A stretch of DNA of 64,000 nt from Micromonospora thermarum (GCF_012034245.1 NZ_JAATEO010000001.1:124001-188000), one strand, 5' to 3'. Positions 9,508 through 18,648 are shown, counted from the first letter of the stretch. A program made the numbers and translations. The notes: generated by a model from the letters alone, not told the origin.

Positions 9508-10587
9508 ATGGGCTCCGTCCGCGTCGCCATCGTCGGTGTGGGTAACTGCGCCTCGTCCCTCGTACAGGGCGTGGAGTACTACCGGAACGCCGATCCGAAC
9601 GACCGCGTCCCGGGTCTCATGCACGTCACCTTCGGCGACTACCACGTCTCGGACGTGAAGTTCGTCGCGGCGTTCGACGTGGACGCCAAGAAGGTGGGCA
9701 TGGATCTCGCGGAGGCGATCGTCGCCAGCGAGAACAACACCATCAAGCTGTGCGACGTGCCGCCGACCGGCGTCACCGTGCAGCGCGGCCCGACCTTCGA
9801 CGGTCTCGGCCAGTACTACCGCGAGATCATCGAGGAGTCGGACGTCGAGCCCGTCGACGTGGCCCAGGCGCTGCGGGACGCGCAGGTCGACGTGGTGGTG
9901 TCCTACCTGCCGGTGGGCTCCGAGCAGGCCGACAAGTTCTACGCCCAGGCCGCCATCGACGCCGGTTGCGCGTTCGTCAACGCCCTGCCGGTGTTCATCG
10001 CCTCCGACCCCGAGTGGGCGAAGAAGTTCGAGGACGCGGGCCTGCCGATCGTCGGTGACGACATCAAGAGCCAGGTCGGCGCCACGATCGTGCACCGCGC
10101 CCTGGCGAAGCTCTTCGAGGACCGCGGCGTCGAGCTGCTGCGCACGTACCAGCTCAACTTCGGCGGCAACATGGACTTCATGAACATGCTGGAGCGCAAC
10201 CGCCTGGTCTCGAAGAAGATCTCGAAAACCCAGTCGGTGACCTCCCAGGTGCCGCACGAGATGGCGAAGAGCGACGTGCACATCGGCCCGTCGGACCACG
10301 TGCCGTGGCTGGACGACCGCAAGTGGGCGTACATCCGCCTGGAGGGCCGCTCCTTCGGTGACACCCCGCTGAACGCCGAGCTGAAGCTCGAGGTGTGGGA
10401 CTCGCCGAACTCGGCCGGCGTCATCATCGACGCGGTCCGCGCCGCGAAGATCGCGCTGGACCGCAAGATCGGTGGCCCGATCCTGTCGGCGTCCTCCTAC
10501 TTCATGAAGTCCCCCCCGGTGCAGTACGCCGACCACGACGCGCACGCCGCCGTCGAGGCGTTCATCGCCGGCGAGGTCGAGCGCTGA
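9508..10587 (+). CDS. ino1: Inositol-1-phosphate synthase (myo-inositol-3-phosphate synthase)
   Basis: This 359-residue NAD-dependent enzyme converts glucose 6-phosphate to inositol phosphate. That is the first step toward phosphatidylinositol and, in actinobacteria, mycothiol. The Rossmann motif is visible at the N-terminus ([20 protein letters not shown]). Conserved segments follow: [25 protein letters not shown] and [12 protein letters not shown]. Length equals that of actinobacterial enzymes. The ATG at 9508 is preceded by AAGGAGG at good spacing. An in-frame GTG at 9481 overlapping the padR stop is less likely. A strong terminator follows. Coupling to padR suggests control by that regulator. 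Confidence 0.95.
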   Translation: MGSVRVAIVGVGNCASSLVQGVEYYRNADPNDRVPGLMHVTFGDYHVSDVKFVAAFDVDAKKVGMDLAEAIVASENNTIKLCDVPPTGVTVQRGPTFDGLGQYYREIIEESDVEPVDVAQALRDAQVDVVVSYLPVGSEQADKFYAQAAIDAGCAFVNALPVFIASDPEWAKKFEDAGLPIVGDDIKSQVGATIVHRALAKLFEDRGVELLRTYQLNFGGNMDFMNMLERNRLVSKKISKTQSVTSQVPHEMAKSDVHIGPSDHVPWLDDRKWAYIRLEGRSFGDTPLNAELKLEVWDSPNSAGVIIDAVRAAKIALDRKIGGPILSASSYFMKSPPVQYADHDAHAAVEAFIAGEVER

Positions 10588-10604
10588 CGCGCTGACACGC
10601 AACG

Positions 10605-10646
10605 AACGGCGAGGGCCGGGTCCGTGCGGACCCGGCCCTCGCCGTT
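10605..10646. terminator. Strong hairpin between ino1 and the convergent ogt gene
   Basis: A perfect 20-bp stem (10605-10624 with 10627-10646) has A-rich and T-rich ends. It lies between the ino1 stop and the end of the opposing ogt gene, so it can terminate transcription from both sides. Confidence 0.85.
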
Positions 10647-10657
10647 TGTCACCAGGG

Positions 10658-11140
10658 TCAACCCGACCAGGCGTGCCGGAGCGCGACGCCCGCCTCCAGT
10701 TCGAGCAGCGTCACCTTGCGGTCGAGCCCACCGCCGAAGCCGACCAGCTTCCCGCCCGCCCCGACGATCCGGTGGCAGGGCACGATGACCGGGATCGGGT
10801 TGCGGTTGCAGGCCACCCCGACCGCCCGCGCCGCCGACGGATCGCCGAGTCGCCGGGCCACCTCGCCGTAGGTGAGCGTCCCCCCGTACGGAATGCCCGT
10901 CATCTCCCGCCACACCGCCCGCTCGAACTCCGAGCCACGGGGAATCCGCACCGGCACGGTGAACGCGGTCAACTCGCCGGCGAAGTAGGCCCGCAACTCC
11001 GCGACGGCCCGCTCGGCCGCCCCGTCGCCCGGGTCGGCGTCGGCTGCGGGCACCCGCCCGAAGTGCGTCCCGCACACGGACGCCCCGTCGGTGGCCACGG
11101 AGAACTCGCCGATCGGCGAGTCGAGCACGGTCCAGCGCAT
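10658..11140 (-). CDS. ogt: Methylated-DNA-protein-cysteine methyltransferase
   Basis: This 160-residue suicide repair protein transfers alkyl groups from O6-alkylguanine to its own cysteine. The active-site segment VIVPCHRIVGAGG is intact near residues 125-137. It is preceded by the helix-turn-helix stretch (TYGEVARRLGDPSAARAVG) and the NRNPIP segment. Length is typical of Ogt without an Ada domain. It starts at an ATG at 11140. The gene converges on ino1 across a bidirectional terminator, and a small membrane protein gene lies just upstream on the same strand. Confidence 0.92.
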   Translation of the reverse strand: MRWTVLDSPIGEFSVATDGASVCGTHFGRVPAADADPGDGAAERAVAELRAYFAGELTAFTVPVRIPRGSEFERAVWREMTGIPYGGTLTYGEVARRLGDPSAARAVGVACNRNPIPVIVPCHRIVGAGGKLVGFGGGLDRKVTLLELEAGVALRHAWSG

Positions 11141-11174
11141 CCACCCATTGTCCCCGCCGGTACGACACCCGGCC

Positions 11175-11579
11175 TCAGAGGAGGTTCACGCCCAGCAGCA
11201 GGGTGCCCGCGACCAGGCTCGCCCCACCGGCGACGGTGAGCCAGACGAGCCTGTTGGGCTTGGTGTCCCCCGGACGGACCACCGAGAGGAAGAAGCCGAG
11301 CGGCATGAGGATCGGCGCGGCGACGAAGAGCGTACGGATCAGCGTGCGGGTGCCGTCCGACGCGTCGGCCTGGTCGATATACGGCAGCGCGACGAGGGCG
11401 AAGAGGACCAGCACCCCGGCGTGCGCGTGCCCGGCGGTCCAGAGGCCCCGGCGCACCGGGTTGTCCAGGTAGCCGGCCTTGCGCCGGGCGAGGTGCAGGA
11501 GCAGGGTCAGGCCGCCGTACGCGATGGTCACGACGGTGAGCAGCAGGATGCCGGCGGTGGTCAGGGTCGCCGAGGACAT
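11175..11579 (-). CDS. Small four-helix membrane protein of unknown function
   Basis: This 134-residue protein has four predicted transmembrane helices, near residues 8-28, 50-68, 84-103 and 112-132. Conserved-looking polar positions include KAGYLDNPVRRGLWTAGHAHAG, with two His residues near the second helix. I do not recognise the family. The ATG is preceded by GGAGGTG at good spacing. A promoter with near-consensus boxes lies only about 20 bases further upstream, so the leader is very short. It runs in the same direction as ogt and ends 34 bases before it, so the two may be cotranscribed. Confidence 0.75.
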   Translation of the reverse strand: MSSATLTTAGILLLTVVTIAYGGLTLLLHLARRKAGYLDNPVRRGLWTAGHAHAGVLVLFALVALPYIDQADASDGTRTLIRTLFVAAPILMPLGFFLSVVRPGDTKPNRLVWLTVAGGASLVAGTLLLGVNLL

Positions 11580-11605
11580 GGGGACACCTCCATCTAGTCA
11601 ATGTA

Positions 11606-11634
11606 AAGATGAGGTCCGCACCCAATCTTGTCAA
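11606..11634 (-). promoter_or_regulatory. Housekeeping-type promoter of the small membrane protein gene
   Basis: Read on the minus strand, TTGACA (11634-11629) and CATCTT (11611-11606) are separated by exactly 17 bases. The -35 box is a perfect sigma-70-type hexamer. The start codon at 11579 is a short distance downstream. Confidence 0.6.
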
Positions 11635-11700
11635 CAGCTAGATTGCGGTGTCGGGCAAACTTCGGACGGCCACCGGCGTCGGAGTATCGGAGGGTGGCGG

Positions 11701-11862
11701 GTGTCCGAAGGCATCGACGGCGAGTTCACCGCGTTCGTCAACGAGCGGGGCGACGTACTGCTTGGCTGCTCCTGCGGAACGCGCTGCTGGCGCTGCCGCC
11801 CCGGCAGCGCGCGGTGCTGACACGCCCGCCCTCAACGGGCACCTCACCGAGGAGGTGCGATG
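11701..11862 (+). pseudogene. Remnant of an ECF (SigE-like) sigma factor gene
   Basis: From a GTG at 11701 with GGAGGG upstream, the frame reads VSEGIDGEFTAFVNERGDVLL, the usual N-terminus of SigE-type ECF sigma factors of this order. A second frame starting at 11766 reads LLLRNALLALPPRQRAVL, the start of sigma region 4. The intervening ~100 residues and the C-terminal half of region 4 are missing, and the two pieces are in different frames. The next gene is the kind of membrane beta-propeller protein that normally follows such sigma genes. I infer an internal deletion of a formerly intact sigma gene. Confidence 0.6.
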
Positions 11863-12990
11863 AACGGACCGGCCGAACAGGCACTGCGTACCGCCGTCCG
11901 GGAGCTCGCGGACGAGGCCCGTACGGTGCCCGGCCTCGCCGAGCGGGCGCGGGCCCGGGGCCGGCGGCTGCGGCGTCGGCGGCAACTGGCCGCCACCGGC
12001 GGCGCGCTGGCGGCGCTGGTCGCCCTGGCCGTTCCCTTCGTGTGGCTCCGGCCGTCCGACCCCGGGCCCGGTCCGGCGGCCTGGGGTCCGCCGTCCGCCC
12101 CGGCGGAATCCACCGGCTCCGTCGTTCCGGCACCCACCGGCGACTGGACGGCGAGTCCCCTCACGCTTCCCGGCGACTGGCTGCTGGTCGGCACCACGTC
12201 GACCGGTGAGTCGACCGGTGACCCGGTCGAACGGGGCTACGCGCTGGACCGCACCGGCGGCCGGTACATCGGCTCGGACCGGTACGACGAGGTCTGGGCC
12301 GCGCCCCGCGGTGGCGTCGCCGCCGTGGTGGACCACGACCGGCGGACCGAGCTGGGGCTGCTCGACCTGGCGAGCGGCGAGGTCCGCTGGGTGCGCACCG
12401 GCGGCCGCATCATGACGCCGCACTGGTCACCCGACGGGCGTCGGCTGGCCCTGACCCTCATGGACAAGGACAGCGGGGACCTCTCCCTCGGCGTGCTGGG
12501 CGCCACCGGCGGGTGGCGGACCTTCCCGGTGGACGACCAGGAGTACCTCTGCACCGACCAGTGCTTCTTCACCTGGACCCGGGACGGCCGGGAGGTCGCG
12601 CTCCAGCAGACCGATCCGACCGCACCCCGCTCCGAGTCGGAGCCGCACGCCCGCCGGGGCGTGCAGTTCTTCTCCCCCGAGAACGGTCGGCCCACCCGGC
12701 TCGTGCCGGTCAAGGGTGACCCCGCCGGCCCCTGGTCGTGGTCGCCGAACGGACGGCAGGTCGTGGTGAAGGGCCGGCAGGGGCCGCAGATCGTCGAGGT
12801 GACCACGGGACGGGTGATCGGGCCGGCACCGGACGCGGACGTCGCCTGGGGAGCCGACGACCGGTTGCTGTACCGGGACCGGCGGACGGGGGAGATGGTG
12901 CTGGCCGACCTGGACGGGCGCGAACTCGCCCGGCAGGCCCTGCCGGAGGCGCTGGGGCTCGACATGGTCCTTCTGGTGGCGCCCCGCTGA
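11860..12990 (+). CDS. Membrane-anchored WD40/TolB-like beta-propeller protein
   Basis: The protein has 376 residues. Residues 1-36 are cytosolic and Arg-rich, and one transmembrane helix spans about 40-62. The rest is extracytoplasmic with propeller-like blades containing motifs such as HWSPDGRRLALTLMD and WSWSPNGRQVVVKG. Such proteins often sit downstream of SigE-type ECF sigma genes and may act as membrane partners. Here the upstream sigma gene is only a remnant, so this gene may be an orphan partner. The ATG overlaps the region of the remnant and is preceded by GGAGGTG. The ligand is unknown. Confidence 0.75.
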   Translation: MNGPAEQALRTAVRELADEARTVPGLAERARARGRRLRRRRQLAATGGALAALVALAVPFVWLRPSDPGPGPAAWGPPSAPAESTGSVVPAPTGDWTASPLTLPGDWLLVGTTSTGESTGDPVERGYALDRTGGRYIGSDRYDEVWAAPRGGVAAVVDHDRRTELGLLDLASGEVRWVRTGGRIMTPHWSPDGRRLALTLMDKDSGDLSLGVLGATGGWRTFPVDDQEYLCTDQCFFTWTRDGREVALQQTDPTAPRSESEPHARRGVQFFSPENGRPTRLVPVKGDPAGPWSWSPNGRQVVVKGRQGPQIVEVTTGRVIGPAPDADVAWGADDRLLYRDRRTGEMVLADLDGRELARQALPEALGLDMVLLVAPR

Positions 12991-13003
12991 CCGGACGGAG
13001 TCG

Positions 13004-13546
13004 ATGTTGCGGGCCGTCGATACCGTGCGGGACGTGGCCACGGGGACACTGATCTTCCTCATCGTCGGCGCCATCGGCGTCGCGGTGCTGGTGCTCGCGC
13101 TGCTCGGCGGCGAGCTGCTCCACTTCGGTCAGCCGGACTTCGACGGGCCGGTGTCGACCGAGACGGTCGCCGGGTTCGCCGGCGCGTTCGGCTTCGGCGG
13201 CGCCATCGTCAACGAGCTGCTCGGCGCGCGTACTCCCGGCATGGTGGCGCTGGCGGTGGCCGGCGGCGTCCTCGCCGCCGTGCCCACCGCGTGGGTCGCG
13301 TCCCGCCTGGGGCGGGCGGCCCGCGACATGCCCACCGATCCCACGCCGACCCGCGCCCACCTGGTCGGCGCGCTCGGCCTGGTCGTCACGCCGGTGCCCG
13401 CCGACGGGTACGGCGAGGTCCGGGTGCGCGTCGCCGGCACGCCGGTGAAGTTCAACGCCCGGGCCGACCGGCCGATCCCGGCGGGTGCCCAGATCTTCGT
13501 GGTCGAGGCACTCAGCGACACCAGCGTGCACGTCGAGACCTACTGA
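13004..13546 (+). CDS. NfeD-like membrane protein
   Basis: This 180-residue protein has three predicted transmembrane helices, near residues 14-37, 57-76 and 80-103. A C-terminal all-beta domain of about 60 residues (roughly 118-180) fits the NfeD OB-fold. NfeD proteins pair with SPFH/flotillin proteins, and the flotillin gene begins 71 bases downstream on the same strand. That context is the main support for the call. The ATG at 13004 is preceded by GGAG. The pair probably acts in membrane microdomain organisation. Confidence 0.75.
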   Translation: MLRAVDTVRDVATGTLIFLIVGAIGVAVLVLALLGGELLHFGQPDFDGPVSTETVAGFAGAFGFGGAIVNELLGARTPGMVALAVAGGVLAAVPTAWVASRLGRAARDMPTDPTPTRAHLVGALGLVVTPVPADGYGEVRVRVAGTPVKFNARADRPIPAGAQIFVVEALSDTSVHVETY

Positions 13547-13617
13547 CGCGTCGAGCCCACCGGCGCGTCGAGCCCGATCGACGCGCCGGGATCCACCCAC
13601 GCCAGAAAGGCCCACCC

Positions 13618-15129
13618 ATGCCTCTCGTCATCGCCATAGCCGGCGCCGCGGTCCTCTTCCTCGTCCTCGTTCTCTTCGTGCTGTCCCGGATCAAGGTCGC
13701 CGGGCCCAACGAGGCATTCATCGTCACCGGCCGCAAGGGCCGCACCACCCAGACCGCCGACGGCGGCCGGTCGACCGACATGTCCGGGCAGAAGGTGGTG
13801 CTCGGCGCCTCGGTCTTCGTGCTGCCGGTGGTGCAGAAGCTCCAGTCGCTCGACCTGTCCAGCCGCCGGATCGACGTCGGCATCCGGGGCGCGGTGAGCA
13901 AGCAGGGCATCCGCGCCGACCTACACGGGGTGGCGATCGTCAAGGTCGGCGGCACCGAGGACTCGATCCGGGCCGCCGCCCAGCGCTTCCTGCACCAGCA
14001 GGACGAGATCGACAACTTCACCCGGGAGGTGCTGGCCGGCGCGCTGCGCTCCATCGTCGGCCGGCTCACCATCGAGGAGGTCATCCGGGACCGGGCGGCG
14101 TTCGCCAGCGCGGTGGCGGAGGAGGCCGAGCACTCGATGACCAACCAGGGGCTGGTGCTGGACACCTTCCAGCTCCAGGACATCCTGGCCGAGGGGTCGT
14201 ACCTGCAGGACCTGGGCCGGCCCGAGGCCGCCCGGGTGCTCAAGGACGCGGCGATCGCCGAGGCCCGGGCCCGGCAGCAGGCCGAGCAGGAACGGCTGCT
14301 CGCCGAGGAGGCGATCGCCGAGGCCAACCGGAACCTGGCCCTCAAGCAGGCCGCCATCCAGGCCGAGATCGACGCCGCGAAGGCGAAGTCGGCGGCGGCC
14401 GGGCCGCTCGCGCAGGCCGAGCGGGACCAGGCGATCCTCTCCGAGCAGCAGAAGGTGGCCGAGCGCAACGCCGAGCTCAAGCAGCGCCAGCTCGACACCG
14501 AGGTGCGCAAGCCGGCCGACGCGGCCCGGTACAAGGTCGAGCAGGAGGCCGAGGCCGCCCGCAACGCCGCCGTGCTCCAGGCGGACGCGCAGCGCCAGGC
14601 GGTCATCGCCGCAGCCCAGGCCGCCGCCGAGCAGTCGCGGCTCACCGGTGAGGGTGAGCGCGCCCGGCGCGCCGCGCTCGCCGAGGCGAACGCGATCGAG
14701 GGCGCCAAGGAGGGTGAGGCCGAGCAGCGCCGGCGCTCCGCGATCGCCGAGGCGGTCGAGCGGGAGGGTCAGGCCGAGGCCGCGGCCATCCTGGCCCGGG
14801 GGCAGGCCGAGGCCGACGCGATGGCGCGCAAGGCGGAGGCGTTCGCCGCGTACGGGGAGGCGGCCGTCCTGGACCTGCTGGTCAAGGTGCTGCCGCAGGT
14901 CGTCGAGGCGGCCAGCGCGCCGATCGGCGCGATCGACAAGATGACCGTCATCTCGACCGACGGGGCGTCGTCGCTCACGAAGTCCGTCGCCGGCAACGTC
15001 GCGCAGGGACTCCAGCTCGGCAGCGACCTCACCGGCATCGACCTGGCCGGTCTGCTCGGTCGGCTGGCCGCGTCGACCGGCTCGGAGCCGAACGGCAAGC
15101 CGGCCGTCGAGAGCGCCGAGACCCGCTGA
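13618..15129 (+). CDS. Flotillin-like SPFH-domain protein
   Basis: This 503-residue protein begins with a hydrophobic membrane-inserted hairpin (residues 2-24). A PHB/SPFH domain follows to about residue 190 (VLPVVQKLQSLDLSSRRIDV; ALRSIVGRLTIEEVIRDR). A very long Ala/Glu/Gln-rich coiled coil with EA repeats runs from about 210 to 430, and a flotillin C-terminal region follows. Flotillins scaffold functional membrane microdomains. I chose the ATG at 13618, preceded by AGAAAGG, because upstream in-frame sequence overlaps the nfeD gene and lacks protein character. It forms a two-gene unit with the NfeD-like protein. Confidence 0.9.
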   Translation: MPLVIAIAGAAVLFLVLVLFVLSRIKVAGPNEAFIVTGRKGRTTQTADGGRSTDMSGQKVVLGASVFVLPVVQKLQSLDLSSRRIDVGIRGAVSKQGIRADLHGVAIVKVGGTEDSIRAAAQRFLHQQDEIDNFTREVLAGALRSIVGRLTIEEVIRDRAAFASAVAEEAEHSMTNQGLVLDTFQLQDILAEGSYLQDLGRPEAARVLKDAAIAEARARQQAEQERLLAEEAIAEANRNLALKQAAIQAEIDAAKAKSAAAGPLAQAERDQAILSEQQKVAERNAELKQRQLDTEVRKPADAARYKVEQEAEAARNAAVLQADAQRQAVIAAAQAAAEQSRLTGEGERARRAALAEANAIEGAKEGEAEQRRRSAIAEAVEREGQAEAAAILARGQAEADAMARKAEAFAAYGEAAVLDLLVKVLPQVVEAASAPIGAIDKMTVISTDGASSLTKSVAGNVAQGLQLGSDLTGIDLAGLLGRLAASTGSEPNGKPAVESAETR

Positions 15130-15171
15130 GCCCGGGAGGCCGGGGCGCGGCCCCACCGGCGGCGTCCCGGC

Positions 15172-16635
15172 CTACTCGACGACCCCCTGCTCGCGGGCCC
15201 AGCGCAACAGTTCCGCCTCGGCCTCGTCCCGCTCCAGCGGGCCACGCTCCAGCCGCAGGTCCTTGAGGTGCTTCCAGGCGCGCCCGACGACCGGCCCCGG
15301 CGGTACGCCGAGCAGCTCCATGATCGCGTTCCCGTCCAGGTCCGGGCGGACCCGGGCCAGGTCCTCCTCGGCCGCGATCCGGGCGATCCGCTCCTCCAGC
15401 GCGTCGTAGTCGGCGGCGAGCTGCGCCGCCTTGCGCCGGTTGCGGGTGGTGCAGTCGGAGCGGGTCAGCTTGTGCAGCCGGGGCAGCAGGTCCCCAGCGT
15501 CGGCGACGTACCGGCGCACCGCCGAGTCGGTCCACTCGCCGCGCCCGTACCCGTAGAAGCGCAGGTGCAGCGCGACCAGCGCGGTGACCTTGGCGGTCAC
15601 GTCCTTGGGGTAGCGCAGGGCCTTCATCCGCGCCTTCGTCAGCCGGGCGCCCACGACCTCGTGGTGGTGGAAGCTGACCCGGCCGTCCGGGCCGACCGAC
15701 TTCGTGGCCGGCTTGCCGACGTCGTGCATGAGCGCGGCCATCCGGAGGATGAAGTCGCAGCCCTCGTCCTCGTGCGAGACGGCGTTGCTCACCACGGTCA
15801 ACGTGTGCTCGTAGACGTCCTTGTGCTGGGCGTGCTCGTCGATCTCCAGCTTGAGCCCGGTCAGCTCGGGCAGGAAGCGCTCGGCCAGGCCGGTGTCCAC
15901 CAGCAGCCGCAGGCCGGTGATCGGGTCGGCGCCGCAGAGCAGCTTGGTGAACTCGTCCCGGATCCGCTCGGCGGTGATCCGGTCCAGGTCGGCGGCCATC
16001 CGGGTCATCGCCTCGCGCACGTCCGGGTGCACCGCGAACCGCAGCTGCGCGGCGAACCGGGCCGCCCGCAGCATCCGCAGCGGGTCGTCACGGAACGACT
16101 CCTCCGGCGACGCCGGCGTACGGACGATCTTCGCGGCGAGATCGTCCAGCCCGCCGTACGGGTCGGTGAACCGGTGGTCGGGCAGGCTCACCGCCATCGC
16201 GTTGATGGTGAAGTCCCGGCGCTTCAGATCCTCGATGAGGCTGGTGCCGTACTGCACCACCGGGTTCCGGCTGACCTGGTCGTACACCTCGGCCCGGTAC
16301 GTCGTGATCTCCAGCAGCAGGCCGTCGCGCTGGACGCCGATGGTGCCGAACTCGCGACCGGTCTCCCAGATGGACTCGGCCCAGCCGCGCACGATCCGCA
16401 ACGTCTCGTCAGGGAGGGCGTCGGTGCAGAAGTCGAGGTCGTTGCCGAGCCGGCCGAGCAGGGCGTCCCGGACCGAGCCGCCCACCAGGTGCAGCTCGTG
16501 CCCGGCCTTCGCGAACCGGCGACCCAGCTCGTCGGCGACCGGGGAGACCCGGAGCAGTTCGGCGACGGCGTTGCGCTGCGCGGCGGTGAGCTCGCGGCGG
16601 TCGGCGGCGTACGGTGCGGAGGCGGCGTCGGACAT
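15172..16635 (-). CDS. cca: CCA-adding tRNA nucleotidyltransferase
   Basis: This 487-residue class II polymerase-beta-type nucleotidyltransferase adds or repairs the CCA end of tRNAs. The active-site signature HLVGGSVRDALLGR is followed by GNDLDF, supplying the metal-binding Asp pair, near residues 50-70. The RRDFTINAMA motif is present, and a C-terminal HD domain contains HDVGKPATKS. Its product is needed by the tRNA-Ala gene of this window, which does not encode its full CCA. In mycobacteria the homologue (pcnA, Rv3907c) also diverges toward murJ, but with a NUDIX gene and Rv3909 between. Both are absent here. Confidence 0.93.
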   Translation of the reverse strand: MSDAASAPYAADRRELTAAQRNAVAELLRVSPVADELGRRFAKAGHELHLVGGSVRDALLGRLGNDLDFCTDALPDETLRIVRGWAESIWETGREFGTIGVQRDGLLLEITTYRAEVYDQVSRNPVVQYGTSLIEDLKRRDFTINAMAVSLPDHRFTDPYGGLDDLAAKIVRTPASPEESFRDDPLRMLRAARFAAQLRFAVHPDVREAMTRMAADLDRITAERIRDEFTKLLCGADPITGLRLLVDTGLAERFLPELTGLKLEIDEHAQHKDVYEHTLTVVSNAVSHEDEGCDFILRMAALMHDVGKPATKSVGPDGRVSFHHHEVVGARLTKARMKALRYPKDVTAKVTALVALHLRFYGYGRGEWTDSAVRRYVADAGDLLPRLHKLTRSDCTTRNRRKAAQLAADYDALEERIARIAAEEDLARVRPDLDGNAIMELLGVPPGPVVGRAWKHLKDLRLERGPLERDEAEAELLRWAREQGVVE

Positions 16636-16759
16636 GGGATGGCCAGCCTATCGGGCCGGGTGGGCATCCCGTCCGCCGGGCGCGGGTAACGACGGACGGT
16701 TGACTAGGGTCTGTGGCGAAGCCCCGGCGCGAGCCGGCGTACCCCTGGAGGCGACAACG

Positions 16760-18502
16760 ATGAGCGGCCGGCTCTACCGCAGCGCGAACGCCGCGCAGGG
16801 TGGCGGCGGCCGGCCGCCGGGCGACGACGCCACCTTCATCTCCGCCGAACCGCTGAACCAGCCCGGCGTCGAGGCCGCCGCGCCGCCGCAGGAGGTGGTG
16901 GCGGAGACCAGCGCCGCCGCGAACAGCGCGGTGATGGCCATCGGCAGCCTGGTCAGCCGGGGTACGGGCTTCCTCCGCACCCTGGCGATCACCGCGGCTC
17001 TCGGCTCGGCCGTCGGTGACGCGTACACCACCGCGCAGATCCTCCCCGGGATGGTCTACGAGTTCCTGCTCGGGGGGATTCTCACCAGCGTCCTTATCCC
17101 GGTGCTGGTACGCCGACGGAAGTTCGACGCGGACGGTGGTCAGGCGTACACCCAGCGGCTGCTGACCCTCGCGGTGCTGACCCTCGGTGCGGCGGCCGTG
17201 CTCGCGGTCGCCCTCGCACCGGTCCTGACCTGGCTGTACGCGTCCGACCAGTCGAGCCAGGACTACCGCGAACTGGTCACCACGTGGGCCCGCCTGATGC
17301 TGCCGATGATCTTCTTCACCGGCCTCAGCGCCCTGATCAGCGCGGTGCTCAACACGCGGGGCCATTTCGCGGCCCCGATGTGGGCCCCGATCCTCAACAA
17401 CATCGTGGTGATCGCGACCGCGGGCCTCTACATCGCCATCTTCACCACCGATCGCCTGGCACCCGACGACATGACCACGGGCCGCATCCTGCTGATCGGC
17501 GGCGGCACGCTGCTCGGCGTGGCGGTGCAGGCAGTGGGTCTGCTCCCGGCCCTGCGCAAGGTGGGCTTCCGCTGGCGGTTCCGATTCGACTTCGGTGCCC
17601 TCGGCCTCGGTGAGCTCGCCCGGCTCGGCGGCTGGATGTTCTGCTACGTCGCCGTCAGTCAGGTCGGGTTGATCGTGGTGTTCAACCTGCTCAGCCGCAC
17701 CAGCGGCACCGCCGCCGGGCCACTGATCTACAACAACGTGTTCCTGCTGCTGATGATGGCGCACGGGATCATCGCCGTCTCGATCATCACCGCCCTGATG
17801 CCGCGGATGAGCGCCGCCGCGGCCGACGGCCGGTACGGCGACCTGGCCGCCGACCTGTCCCGCGGGACCCGCACGGTGTCGGCGGTGCTCGCGCCGATCG
17901 CCGTCTGCTACGCGGTGCTGGCCACGCCGATCGCCTTCACCCTCTTCCGGTACGGCGCCTTCGACGCCGAGAACGCCAAGGCCACCGCCCCGGTCCTGGT
18001 GTACGCCGCCGTCGCGCTGGTGCCGTTCGCGGTCAGCCAGTTGTTCACGTTCGCGTTCTACGCCCTGCCGGACACGCGTACCCCGGCGCTGGTCAACATC
18101 CCGGTCGTCGTGCTGCGGGCGCTGGTACAGATCGGCCTCTTCGTGGCCTTCTCGGCCAGCTTCGCCGCGTCCGGGATGATGATCGGCAACGCCGTGTCCT
18201 ACCTGGCCGCCGCCGTGGCCTCCGCCTGGCTGCTCCGTCCCCGCGTCGGCCGGATCGGGCTCAGCGCCATCCTGAACACGCTGGGCCGCGTGTCGGTCGC
18301 CGCCATCGGCGCGGCGCTCGTCGGCCTCCTCGTGGTGGCCCTGCTTCCTGGCGACGACACGCCGACGCGCTTCGAGGCGATCATGCAGCTGGTGATCGGG
18401 GGCGCCGTCATCGGCGGCACGTACCTCGGGCTCGCGATGCTGCTCCGGATCGGCGAGATCACCGAGGTGGTCGGCATGGTCCGGCGGCGGCTCGGTCGCT
18501 GA
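16760..18502 (+). CDS. murJ: Lipid II flippase MurJ
   Basis: This 580-residue MATE/MOP-superfamily membrane protein translocates lipid II across the cytoplasmic membrane for peptidoglycan synthesis. It has a disordered N-terminus of about 55 residues and then roughly 14 transmembrane helices. Typical MurJ segments are present: SLVSRGTGFLRTLAITAALG, MVYEFLLGGILTSVLIPVLV, and the Asn-rich APILNN in helix 5. The ATG at 16760 is preceded by CTGGAGG. Longer upstream frame sequence overlaps cca antisense and is not coding. As in M. tuberculosis Rv3910, the MurJ and pseudokinase modules are adjacent, but here they are separate genes. Confidence 0.93.
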   Translation: MSGRLYRSANAAQGGGGRPPGDDATFISAEPLNQPGVEAAAPPQEVVAETSAAANSAVMAIGSLVSRGTGFLRTLAITAALGSAVGDAYTTAQILPGMVYEFLLGGILTSVLIPVLVRRRKFDADGGQAYTQRLLTLAVLTLGAAAVLAVALAPVLTWLYASDQSSQDYRELVTTWARLMLPMIFFTGLSALISAVLNTRGHFAAPMWAPILNNIVVIATAGLYIAIFTTDRLAPDDMTTGRILLIGGGTLLGVAVQAVGLLPALRKVGFRWRFRFDFGALGLGELARLGGWMFCYVAVSQVGLIVVFNLLSRTSGTAAGPLIYNNVFLLLMMAHGIIAVSIITALMPRMSAAAADGRYGDLAADLSRGTRTVSAVLAPIAVCYAVLATPIAFTLFRYGAFDAENAKATAPVLVYAAVALVPFAVSQLFTFAFYALPDTRTPALVNIPVVVLRALVQIGLFVAFSASFAASGMMIGNAVSYLAAAVASAWLLRPRVGRIGLSAILNTLGRVSVAAIGAALVGLLVVALLPGDDTPTRFEAIMQLVIGGAVIGGTYLGLAMLLRIGEITEVVGMVRRRLGR

Positions 18503-18596
18503 GCGTCTCCACCCGGCGCCTCCGGGTGCCCCGGGCTCTCAGGAACGGATAGACCGCACGCTGAGTGAACGAGGATCACCAGCCTGGGGATGCGGC

Positions 18597-18648
18597 TGTG
18601 GATAACTCTGTGATTCACCGCTCAGTGACCGGATCGGCCTGTGGATAA
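18597..18648. promoter_or_regulatory. Two perfect DnaA boxes outside oriC
   Basis: TGTGGATAA (complement of the consensus TTATCCACA) occurs at 18597-18605 and again at 18640-18648, 43 bases apart and in the same orientation. Two exact matches so close in GC-rich DNA are unlikely by chance. They could titrate DnaA or tie expression of the downstream pseudokinase-sigM genes to replication. Confidence 0.55.

Noticed and set aside
18510..18528. Short hairpin after murJ as terminator
   Set aside because: Only a 7-bp stem with no U-tract; too weak to annotate as a terminator on its own.
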